Source: Deltaproteobacteria bacterium
GTDB taxonomy: Bacteria > Desulfobacterota > Binatia > Binatales > Binataceae
Reading direction: 5' to 3'
DNA length: 12,939 nt
Assembly: GCA_021786815.1 (NCBI GenBank)
Contig: JAJYMR010000199.1
Span: forward strand, 1-12,939
In this document: in pieces, positions 1-5,995 of the stretch
How positions within the stretch are numbered: position 1 is the stretch's first letter
Layout: each line of letters starts with the position of its first letter
The notes under the pieces: model-generated
Seen by the model: only the letters and a program-made list of their open reading frames with translations
What the model was told of the DNA's origin: nothing
The model's database searches: none
Position numbers and translations under genes: made by a program

Positions 1-53
1 GTTAACAGAGATAGCGGCGGAACACGCCGGCGAACCGCAAAAAAGGGGCGACT

Positions 54-329
54 GTGGAACCGTTCCGCGCATTCGAGCCCAACTTGGTGATCAGCCAAGG
101 GATGGCAAAGTCGATGAGGGACGCCGGTATCTGCCGGAACGTGGAGAAGGGAATTGCAGGAATCGAAGAGATTCCCATAAGTGGCACGAAGGCGCTTTTG
201 CTCAAGTTCACGCATCCATCCACGCCAAATCACCTGGGCTGGGGCAACGGGCCTCGGGACAAATATCTTCTCGAAACCGTGAAGCCGACGGTCGGGGAGG
301 CGATGCGCCGGCTTTTCGCACAACAATAA
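54..329 (+). CDS. Unrecognised small protein, possibly 5'-incomplete
   Basis: A 91-residue reading frame opens at a GTG and ends in TAA; I do not firmly recognise it. It contains a 'PNLVISQG' stretch (about residues 9-16), a 'GIEEIPI' strand, then 'LLLKFTHPS' (about 48-56) and 'YLLETVKPTV' near the C-terminus. A strand ending in a His-Pro-Ser turn followed by a helix recalls the C-terminal half of uracil-DNA-glycosylase-like proteins, but that is only a faint resemblance. No ribosome-binding site precedes the GTG. The frame is closed by TAG at 12-14, while the frame one base back stays open to the window edge, with an A6G4 run at 39-48 at the possible switch point. The product may therefore be the tail of a longer, frameshifted gene. 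It ends 32 nt before the next gene on the same strand and shares its lower GC content. Confidence 0.4.
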   Translation: MEPFRAFEPNLVISQGMAKSMRDAGICRNVEKGIAGIEEIPISGTKALLLKFTHPSTPNHLGWGNGPRDKYLLETVKPTVGEAMRRLFAQQ

Positions 330-361
330 GCTGATTGATGAACGCTGGAGGGGGGACCATC

Positions 362-748
362 GTGCGAGACGGTCTGTACAAGTTCTGCGTTTCCACAATC
401 ATCGAAGGCAAGAAGCTCAAGCAGTTCGCTGCGCAAGGTTGTGGCGAGGCGTCCGAAGGAAACCTGTGGAAGACGGGAAATGTGCCGTTCAACGATGCGT
501 GCGAGATTGGCGCCAGGATGCCGGTGATTCTTTCCGACGCGGCTTACGACACCAGCAAACTCCTGTACTGGGGCACTCTGCGACGCGTTGATATCGATGG
601 CAAGCGCACCATCTTTCGCTTCGACGATATCAGAAGGATTCGCGGACACAGCCGGCAAGAGCTGGTATTAAAGAGCACCGGGCGAAAGATTGCGCCGCAT
701 TACATCCGGCCGCATGCAATCTGCTTCACGCCAGACCTTCTAGACTGA
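362..748 (+). CDS. Uncharacterised 128-aa protein
   Basis: I do not recognise the family. The start is chosen at GTG 362 because a strong Shine-Dalgarno run (GGAGGGGGG, 347-355) lies 6 nt before it; an ATG at 338 in the same frame has no such site. The protein is soluble-looking, with no signal peptide or membrane segment. It starts with a strand ('GLYKFCVS'), has a mid-region 'ACEIGARMPVILSDA' and 'LLYWGTLRRVDID', and ends in a basic segment ('LKSTGRKIAPHYIRPHAIC'). The strand-rich pattern could fit a PUA/EVE-like fold that reads modified bases, but this is a guess from strand spacing and no diagnostic motif was found. It lies just upstream of a fragment resembling the DISARM helicase and shares the lower GC of the left end, which suggests a former accessory or defence context. 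Confidence 0.6.
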   Translation: MRDGLYKFCVSTIIEGKKLKQFAAQGCGEASEGNLWKTGNVPFNDACEIGARMPVILSDAAYDTSKLLYWGTLRRVDIDGKRTIFRFDDIRRIRGHSRQELVLKSTGRKIAPHYIRPHAICFTPDLLD

Positions 749-808
749 GCGCTTGCCGGCGATTAATAGAAGCTTTGTAGTACCAAACGCGGCTGAAGGT
801 GGGGGCAA

Positions 809-910
809 TTGGACTCGGCACAGATTCGTGAGGAACTCGTAAAAGCTCTCAAGCTCGATCTCATCGGCCCGGGGCCGGGGGACTCGCGAATCACTGCCTC
901 GCGCGGCTAG
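809..910 (+). pseudogene. Fragment resembling the N-terminus of DISARM helicase DrmA
   Basis: A 33-codon frame starts at TTG 809 after a purine-rich ribosome-binding site (GAAGGTGGGGG, 795-805). Its residues 'IREELVKALKLDLIGPGPGD' match my memory of the start of DrmA-type DISARM helicases, where an acidic segment and a 'PSxWYLTGFL' motif should follow. Here the match stops after about 25 codons, the frame reads through roughly 20 unrelated bases and ends at TAG 908-910. That stop overlaps the 3' end of the Mrp-like gene on the other strand. What remains cannot be functional as a helicase. A deletion that removed the rest of a DISARM locus, or a chimeric assembly join near 883-890, would both explain this. 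The family assignment rests on a short stretch and is moderately sure. Confidence 0.5.
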
Positions 911-1842
911 CCCGAGGTTTCCTCGATGGCGTCCGACAGAACAATCGGATCGCGCACTTCGGCTGCACGCGCGTTTATCAGCGCGTCGACCCGGCGCGCC
1001 ATCTGGACTATCTGCTTCGCAATCGGCTGGTCGGCATATTCCTGCACGAACACGCGGCCGCGCTCCGTCGACTCCGCAAATCGCGGGTCGAACGGCAGGC
1101 GCGCGACGATCTCGATTCCGGCCGCGCGCGCGACTCGCGAAACCTGACCCTCTGGAAACAACGGCCTGACCGAGCGGCAGTTGACGCAGTTGAAACCCAC
1201 CATGTTCTCGACCACACCGAGGAGCGGAAGCCCTAGCCGCTCGCGCGCCGCAAGGATCCGCTCAAGGCCGCGCGCGTCCTCGCCCGAAGCCCGCGTCACG
1301 AGCAGCACCCCCGTCGGCATGATCACGCTCGCAAGCCGATGAAGGCGGTCGAATCCGGGCGCGAGATCGACCACGAGCAAATCGAGATTGCCGAACCGCG
1401 TCTGCGCGAGCATCCGGGCAAGCGCGCCGCCGTGGCTCGCTTCAAGCGGCTCGCGCGCAGGTTCGGCGCGCGTGTCCGCAAGCTCGACGAAGCTTATCGG
1501 CGGAGGCGGCTGGACCTCGGGCAAAAACTCGCCGCTGACAACGCGTATTCCGAGCGGGCCCGACACCGGCTCGATCCCTTCCGTCATCGGCAGGTAGCGC
1601 GGAACCTTGACCCCGAGCATCGCGGTGACACTCGGCGCGTTCAAGTCGGCGTCCACGATGCCGACCTTCCGGCCGGCGCTCGCAAGCGTCGCGGCAAGAT
1701 TGACTGTGAGAGCGCTCTTGCCGCTGCCGCCCTTGGGGCTCGCAACCGCCAGAAGCGATTTCACGGACGCAAGGTTGAGCCTTGCGCGTGCCGCGTCCGC
1801 CTCAACGCGGTCACCGTCCTGAAGTTCGCCGAAAATCCTCAT
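907..1842 (-). CDS. Mrp/ApbC-like P-loop ATPase (Fe-S cluster carrier family)
   Basis: A 311-residue protein of the Mrp/NBP35 branch of the SIMIBI ATPases, cytosolic proteins that bind an Fe-S cluster at a dimer interface and pass it to apo-enzymes. The deviant Walker A motif KGGSGKS is at residues 37-43, the switch-like 'VDADLNAPS' at 63-71 (family form DxDxxxPS), Walker B 'LLVVDLAPG' at 155-163, and the cluster-binding pair 'FNCVNC' gives C219 and C222. Two features are unusual: the common 'DLPPGTGD' after Walker B reads 'DLAPGFD', and residues 106-138 hold a Pro-rich insertion (four prolines in a row). No DUF59 domain precedes the ATPase; about 30 N-terminal residues are unassigned. The start is the ATG at 1842; no good ribosome-binding site is visible. 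It is divergent from the CoA-transferase and tail-to-tail with the DrmA-like fragment. A MinD/ParA-like role is the alternative, but the CxxC favours Mrp. Confidence 0.85.
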   Translation of the reverse strand: MRIFGELQDGDRVEADAARARLNLASVKSLLAVASPKGGSGKSALTVNLAATLASAGRKVGIVDADLNAPSVTAMLGVKVPRYLPMTEGIEPVSGPLGIRVVSGEFLPEVQPPPPISFVELADTRAEPAREPLEASHGGALARMLAQTRFGNLDLLVVDLAPGFDRLHRLASVIMPTGVLLVTRASGEDARGLERILAARERLGLPLLGVVENMVGFNCVNCRSVRPLFPEGQVSRVARAAGIEIVARLPFDPRFAESTERGRVFVQEYADQPIAKQIVQMARRVDALINARAAEVRDPIVLSDAIEETSG

Positions 1843-1877
1843 CTAAAATTCGCGCCGCCTGTTCCCCCCGTAGCGGC

Positions 1878-1906
1878 CGCCGGAGCAACCTTCGGCTGCT
1901 CCGGCG
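1878..1906. other. Strong hairpin in the divergent intergenic region
   Basis: A perfect 10-bp inverted repeat (CGCCGGAGCA / TGCTCCGGCG) with a 9-nt loop lies between the divergent Mrp-like and CoA-transferase genes. No T-run follows on either strand, so it is not a classical terminator. It could fold in the 5' leader of the Mrp-like gene, or be an interspersed palindromic repeat. The rest of the 218-bp gap holds no convincing ORF. Confidence 0.5.
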
Positions 1907-2063
1907 CCGTGGTTAGGATGCTATGTTTACGCGACTCGGTAAAGCCATCGCCCGCATTCCCTGATCGGCGCCATCCTGTTTGCGGCATCGGCCGCTCGCC
2001 GTGCTATTACTTGGCTTCGCATCGTTGCCAGAACCGTAATCGCGAAGCAATCGGAGGTTCATG

Positions 2064-3266
2064 ATGTCTGGTCCGCTCAAGGGAATCCGTGTGGTCGAAC
2101 TCGGCTTCTGGGTCGCCGCGCCGGCCGCCGGCGGAATCATGGCCGACTGGGGCGCGGAGGTCGTCAAGATCGAACCCCCCGACGGCGATCCGTTTCGCGG
2201 TCTTTTCCTTAAAGGGGTTGGGATGGACGTTCCGATCAATCCTCCGTTTGAACTCGACAATCGCGGCAAGCGAAGCATCGCGCTTAATCTCCAGACTGCC
2301 GAGGGCCGCGACATCCTGCTCGAACTGCTCTCGCGCGCCGACGTGTTTCTCACCAACCTGCGCGCCCGCGCGCTCGAAGATTTGGATCTCGGCTACGAGA
2401 AGCTCCATCGGATGAATCCGCGCCTGGTTTACTGCCAGGTGAGCGGCTACGGACCGAAAGGCGCGGATCGCGATCGCGCGGCGTATGACGTCGGCGCCTT
2501 CTGGTCGCGGGCAGCGGTTGTCTCCACGCTGACGCCATCCGGACAGGAGCCGGCCTCGCAACGGGGTGCGATGGGCGATCATACCACAGCGCTGACCGCC
2601 ACAGGCGCAATCTGCGCCGCGCTGCTTGCGCGCGAGCGCTCGGGCGAAGGTCAGAAGGTCGAAACGTCGCTACTGCGCGTGGGCGGATATTTCATCGGAT
2701 GGGACCTGAACATCCAGCTTCGTCTCGGGATGCCGGCGGTGCCTGCCACCCGTCACACGGGCCCGAACCCGATGATCACCTGCTATCACGACCGCGAGGG
2801 CCGATGGTTCTGGCTGCTCGGGCTGCAGGGCGACCGGATGTGGCCGGATCTGCTGCGCGCGATCGGAAAGCCCGAACTCGCGGAGGATCCACGGTTCGCC
2901 ACGATGGCGGCGCGGCGGGAGAACGCGAGCGCGCTGGTCGATCTGCTCGACACCGTCCTGACGCGGCGCGCGCTTGCCGAATGGGGTCCGATCTTCGACC
3001 GCGAAAACGTGTGGTGGGCGCCGGTGCAAACGACCGAGGAATTCGCGCGAGACCCTCAGGCGCGCGAAGCCGGGGTGTTCGTCAAGGTTCCGACGCCCGG
3101 CGGCGAAGCCGAGATGGTCGCCACGCCGGTGGATTTCGGGCGCGATCGATGGTCGATCGAGGCGCCCGCGCCCGAACTCGGCCAGCATTCCGAGGAGATC
3201 CTGCTCGAACTCGGCCTGAGCTGGGAGCGGATTGCCGCGCTCAAGGAACGCGGCGTAATCCCGTGA
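2064..3266 (+). CDS. CaiB/BaiF family (class III) CoA-transferase
   Basis: A 400-residue cytosolic enzyme of the family III CoA-transferases, which move CoA between carboxylic acids through aspartyl-CoA thioester and anhydride intermediates. The N-terminal 'GPLKGIRVVEL', 'MADWGAEVVKIEPPDGDPFR', 'ELDNRGKRSIALNL' and 'NPRLVYCQVSGYGPKG' blocks are family hallmarks. 'GAMGDHTTA' places the likely catalytic aspartate at D172 (numbered from 2064). The C-terminal part, with 'DPRFATMAARREN' and 'WWAPVQTTEEFARDPQAREAG', is complete, and the length is typical. Two adjacent ATGs exist (2061, 2064); GGAGG at 2053-2057 is 6 nt from the second and only 3 nt from the first, so 2064 is preferred. The gene stands alone between a divergent and a convergent neighbour, so the substrate cannot be inferred. 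Such genes are abundant in soil bacteria that degrade carnitine, bile acids, oxalate or aromatic acids. Confidence 0.93.
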   Translation: MSGPLKGIRVVELGFWVAAPAAGGIMADWGAEVVKIEPPDGDPFRGLFLKGVGMDVPINPPFELDNRGKRSIALNLQTAEGRDILLELLSRADVFLTNLRARALEDLDLGYEKLHRMNPRLVYCQVSGYGPKGADRDRAAYDVGAFWSRAAVVSTLTPSGQEPASQRGAMGDHTTALTATGAICAALLARERSGEGQKVETSLLRVGGYFIGWDLNIQLRLGMPAVPATRHTGPNPMITCYHDREGRWFWLLGLQGDRMWPDLLRAIGKPELAEDPRFATMAARRENASALVDLLDTVLTRRALAEWGPIFDRENVWWAPVQTTEEFARDPQAREAGVFVKVPTPGGEAEMVATPVDFGRDRWSIEAPAPELGQHSEEILLELGLSWERIAALKERGVIP

Positions 3267-3273
3267 CGAAGGC

Positions 3274-3296
3274 GCCTGCGGGACTCTCCGGCGGGC
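3274..3296. terminator. Possible bidirectional hairpin between convergent genes
   Basis: GCCTGCGGG and CCGGCGGGC form a 9-position stem with one G-U pair and one mismatch around a 5-nt loop. It fills most of the 30-bp gap between the CoA-transferase stop and the stop of the convergent DksA-type gene. There is no U-tract, so termination here is an inference from position. Confidence 0.3.
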
Positions 3297-3749
3297 CTAC
3301 GCTCCCTCTTCGTCGCCGTCGGTCGAGCCAAGCTTGCGATAGACGTTGCGCTCGTCCTCGAAACGGCGCTGGCTTCGCGCCTCGCGCTCCTGATCCTGCT
3401 GGCAATCGCGGCAAAGCCGCGTAAACGGCATCGCTTCCAGCCGTTCCTCGGCGATCTCAAGCCCGCACGACTCGCAAATCCCGTAGCTGTTGTCGGCAAG
3501 CCGCTCGAGCGCTTCGTTGATCTGCTTGACCTTCACCCGCCCGCGATCCGAGAGGATGAAATTGATTTCGCGATCGCGCTCCTCAGAGGCGAGATCGTAG
3601 GTATCAAGACCCTCGTCCTTATTGCCCTCGCGCTCGGCTTTGAGTTCGGAGTCCATCTCGGCGAGCAGCTTGTCCTTCATCTCCTGCAGATGCTCGCGCA
3701 TGTGAGTCAGGAATTTCTTTCGGCTCGTGCCGGCGGCTTTTTTAGGCAT
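3297..3749 (-). CDS. DksA/TraR family RNA polymerase-binding regulator
   Basis: A 150-residue protein of the DksA/TraR family, which enters the RNA polymerase secondary channel and, with ppGpp in studied members, resets promoter choice during starvation. A charged helical N-terminal half (about residues 10-85) forms the expected coiled coil; its tip carries 'DTYDLA' (D49, D52, A54), matching the DxxDxA motif needed for activity in E. coli DksA. A complete Cys4 zinc finger follows: C92, C95, C113, C116. The start is ATG 3749 rather than an upstream near-cognate codon, because the family begins near 'MPKKAAGTS'. This ATG lies inside the end of rimO (8-nt overlap), and AGGAGA in the rimO tail serves as a distant ribosome-binding site, so translational coupling is likely. 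It is the last gene of the - strand block. It could be dksA itself or a paralogue; the sequence does not decide. Confidence 0.9.
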   Translation of the reverse strand: MPKKAAGTSRKKFLTHMREHLQEMKDKLLAEMDSELKAEREGNKDEGLDTYDLASEERDREINFILSDRGRVKVKQINEALERLADNSYGICESCGLEIAEERLEAMPFTRLCRDCQQDQEREARSQRRFEDERNVYRKLGSTDGDEEGA

Positions 3750-5109
3750 GACTAGCCATCTTCTCCTGTCCAATGTCGGCAGCGACCATCTCCCCGCGCA
3801 GGTCGTAGGTCAGGGCCTGCTTTACGCGAACGCGTACGAATTCGCCGGGCTCCGCCTCTCCCTTGAAGAAGACTGCACCGTCGATTTCCGGAGCCTGGGC
3901 GGCGATACGTCCGCGCAGACGCGCGGCGCGCCCCGGCACCGTACCCTCAACCAATACTTCCATTTCGCGCCCGATAAGGTCGCGGTTCTTCCTGAGTGAT
4001 ATTTCGGCCTGCGCCTCCATCAGCGCGGCGCGCCGCTCGCGTTTGACGCGCTCGGGCACCTGCGCCGCAAGGCCGAAGGCCGCGGTATTTTCCTCGCGTG
4101 AATACGTGAACACTCCCACCCTTTCGAACTGCTGCTCGCGAACGAAATCCACGAGCCGCCCGAACGCCTCGTCAGTCTCGCCAGGAAAGCCCACGATAAA
4201 TGACGTCCTGAGCGTGACTCCGGGAACGCGTTTCCTAATCCTGTCGAGCAGTTTGCGCAAGGCCCCCGACGATCGCTCCCGTCTCATCGCGCGCAGCACC
4301 GCGTCGTCGGCGTGCTGAAGCGGCATGTCGATGTACGGGACGACGCTCGGCAGCGACGCGATCGCGCCCAGCAGCTCGTCGGTCACGAAATTCGGATAGC
4401 AATAGAGCAGCCGAATCCATCGCACGCCCTCGACGCGGTCGAGTTCCTCGAGCAGCGCGGCAAGCGACGTGCGCGGCGCGAGATCGCGGCCGTAAGCGGT
4501 CAAATCCTGGGCTATCAGGTTGAGTTCTCGCGCGCCCGAATCAACCAGCATCCGCGCCTCCCGCACCACGTCAGCGAGCGGGCGGCTTTCGTGCCGTCCG
4601 CGGATCGCCGGGATGATGCAGAACGCGCACTTGTGATTGCATCCCTCGGAAATCTTCAAGTAAGAGGTGAAGAAATCGCCGCTCCTGACCCGCGCCATGC
4701 TCGCCGCGGGCAGAAGATGGGCCGAGCCGGCGTACGGGATGGGCCGCGTCTCGGGCCGCTCGGTGCGGCGCAGAAGCTCGGGAAGGTCGAGAAAATTCCC
4801 GGTCCCGACAAAAATATCGACTTCCGGCATCTGTTCTCTCAGCTCCGCGCCGTACCTCTGCGCGAGGCATCCCGCGACCACCAGGCGCCGGTTGGCGCCC
4901 CGCTTCTTCACCTCCGCGGCTTCCAGGATTGCGTCGAGGGACTCCTTTTTGGCCGCCTCGATAAACGAGCAGGTGTTCACCACCAAAACCTGTGCGTCCT
5001 CCGGGTCGAGCGTAAGCTCGAACCCGGCGCCCGTGAGCGCGCCAAGAATCAACTCGCTATCCGCGAGATTCTTGGGGCATCCGAGGCTTAGGAGATGAAC
5101 CTTTTCCAT
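3742..5109 (-). CDS. rimO: Ribosomal protein uS12 methylthiotransferase RimO
   Basis: A 455-residue radical-SAM methylthiotransferase that adds a methylthio group to the conserved aspartate of ribosomal protein S12. The N-terminal UPF0004 domain binds one 4Fe-4S cluster through C11 ('LGCPKN'), C47 ('VNTCSF') and C81 ('AGCLAQRY'). The radical-SAM cluster is held by C157, C161 and C164 ('EGCNHKCAFC'), followed by 'IPAIRGRHESR'. A C-terminal TRAM domain begins after about residue 385. 'LGCPKNLADSE' and 'FTYSREENTAA' are typical of RimO rather than MiaB, which modifies tRNA. ATG 5109 is preceded by GGTGAG and directly by an in-frame GTG at 5112; either could start it. The stop codon of a 19-codon upstream ORF abuts that GTG. 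Its last codons contain the start of the DksA-type gene, so the two are co-translated. Confidence 0.95.
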   Translation of the reverse strand: MEKVHLLSLGCPKNLADSELILGALTGAGFELTLDPEDAQVLVVNTCSFIEAAKKESLDAILEAAEVKKRGANRRLVVAGCLAQRYGAELREQMPEVDIFVGTGNFLDLPELLRRTERPETRPIPYAGSAHLLPAASMARVRSGDFFTSYLKISEGCNHKCAFCIIPAIRGRHESRPLADVVREARMLVDSGARELNLIAQDLTAYGRDLAPRTSLAALLEELDRVEGVRWIRLLYCYPNFVTDELLGAIASLPSVVPYIDMPLQHADDAVLRAMRRERSSGALRKLLDRIRKRVPGVTLRTSFIVGFPGETDEAFGRLVDFVREQQFERVGVFTYSREENTAAFGLAAQVPERVKRERRAALMEAQAEISLRKNRDLIGREMEVLVEGTVPGRAARLRGRIAAQAPEIDGAVFFKGEAEPGEFVRVRVKQALTYDLRGEMVAADIGQEKMASHA

Positions 5110-5112
5110 CAC

Positions 5113-5172
5113 TCACCAGAGAATCGGGGCTATATCTCTACTCGTCAAAAACACCCGAGGCAATCGGGGCAT
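5113..5172 (-). CDS. Possible 19-aa leader or small protein before rimO
   Basis: In the 109-nt gap after lolA, a near-consensus ribosome-binding site AAGGAGG (5187-5181) precedes ATG 5172 by 8 nt. The frame encodes MPRLPRVFLTSRDIAPILW and stops at TGA 5115-5113, immediately before the GTG/ATG starts of rimO. The ribosome-binding site is the strongest one in the block and serves no other start. It may be a leader ORF coupling translation into rimO, or a decayed gene remnant. Nothing in the peptide suggests a function; it lacks codon runs typical of amino-acid attenuators. Confidence 0.4.
   Translation of the reverse strand: MPRLPRVFLTSRDIAPILW
5147..5168 (-). terminator. Weak intrinsic-terminator-like hairpin between lolA and rimO
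   Basis: Read on the - strand, CCCGA, loop TTGCC, TCGGG is followed by TGTTTTT. The stem is only 5 bp but all-GC except one pair, and the T-run is real. It lies inside the 19-codon ORF upstream of rimO, so translation of that ORF would be expected to melt it. Partial termination after lolA is possible. Confidence 0.35.
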
Positions 5173-5218
5173 GACGAGAACCTCCTTATGCTCGCGGTGG
5201 AAGCCCAGCTTGCCGCCA

Positions 5219-5899
5219 TCACGGGTTCGAAGGGGCCTCCACCACGTCGGCGCCGGCCGGAGCCGTAAAGGCGAACAGACCCGGTTCGAGCGCAAGCCCG
5301 GTGCGAATGTCGCTGAACCTGAGCGAGGTCACGTTTCCAAGCTGGTCGGCGAGCCTCAACGCCACGATATCGTAGGTCTTCGGGTCCAGCCCAAGCTCGA
5401 TCGCCTCGCCGCCGCTCCTGGGCACGAGTTTCAGACGGAGCAGCCCGCTCGACGGCGCGTCGGCTGGAATCGAGGCCTTGAAGTCGCGTTTCAGGTTGCC
5501 CATCCCGAGCAGAAACGCGGTCGCCGCCGAAGAGCGAAACGCGTCCTTCACCGGCATCTCGACCACCTGGTTGAGGTCGGGCTGATAGCTGTAAAGCTTC
5601 GCCCCGTTGCTCACGATAAGGTCTTTTTCAGGCGCCGCGAACTCCCATCGCATCCGGCCCGGCCGCTGATAGTAGACCACGCCGCTGCGTTCGCGCTTCA
5701 TCCCGCCGACCGGGTTTATCTCTTCGCTGAATTTCGCGCTGAACGTCGCGGTCTGGTCGTAATGCTTCTGCAGGCGCTCCACGATAGCGGCAAGGCTCGG
5801 CGTTGAAGCGCTCGGCGCCGCCTCGGCCGTCATCGGTGCGGCAAACCCAAGCGCCGCGAGTACAAAAGCGGCCGTCAGAAGTATCCCACGATTTCTCAA
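5219..5899 (-). CDS. lolA: Outer-membrane lipoprotein carrier protein LolA
   Basis: A periplasmic chaperone of about 226 residues that accepts lipoproteins released by the LolCDE ABC transporter and ferries them to the outer membrane. I place the start at TTG 5899. This gives a standard Sec signal peptide: RNR, then the hydrophobic 'ILLTAAFVLAALGFAAP', then a TAEAA-type cleavage region, and it has AGG 5 nt upstream. The longer frame from GTG 5965 would add an unlikely 22-residue hydrophilic extension and has no ribosome-binding site. The mature part shows the LolA pattern: 'LQKHYDQTATFSAKFSEE', 'GVVYYQRPGRMRWEFAAPEK', 'VSNGAKLYSYQPDLNQVVEM' and 'LGMGNLKRDF'. It lies 96 nt downstream of ftsK on the same strand. 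No LolB or LolCDE gene is in the window. Its presence implies an outer membrane. Confidence 0.92.
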   Translation of the reverse strand: MRNRGILLTAAFVLAALGFAAPMTAEAAPSASTPSLAAIVERLQKHYDQTATFSAKFSEEINPVGGMKRERSGVVYYQRPGRMRWEFAAPEKDLIVSNGAKLYSYQPDLNQVVEMPVKDAFRSSAATAFLLGMGNLKRDFKASIPADAPSSGLLRLKLVPRSGGEAIELGLDPKTYDIVALRLADQLGNVTSLRFSDIRTGLALEPGLFAFTAPAGADVVEAPSNP

Positions 5900-5995
5900 G
5901 TTACCTGCCTGCGCGTTCGGTCTTTCGCCGTGTAATTGGACGAACCCGGAGAAGCCGTGCTTCACGCGATGGACAATGGAGTAGACACCGATATT

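Noticed and set aside
1919..1972. Short + strand ORF upstream of the CoA-transferase starting MFTRLGKAIARIP
   Set aside because: It has 13 codons, no ribosome-binding site and no recognisable product.
4312..5091. 259-codon + strand frame opposite rimO
   Set aside because: Antisense shadow; rimO on the other strand has both cluster-binding Cys sets.
5900..5965. Longer LolA starting at GTG 5965
   Set aside because: It adds 22 hydrophilic residues before the signal peptide and has no ribosome-binding site; TTG 5899 has AGG nearby and gives a normal signal peptide.
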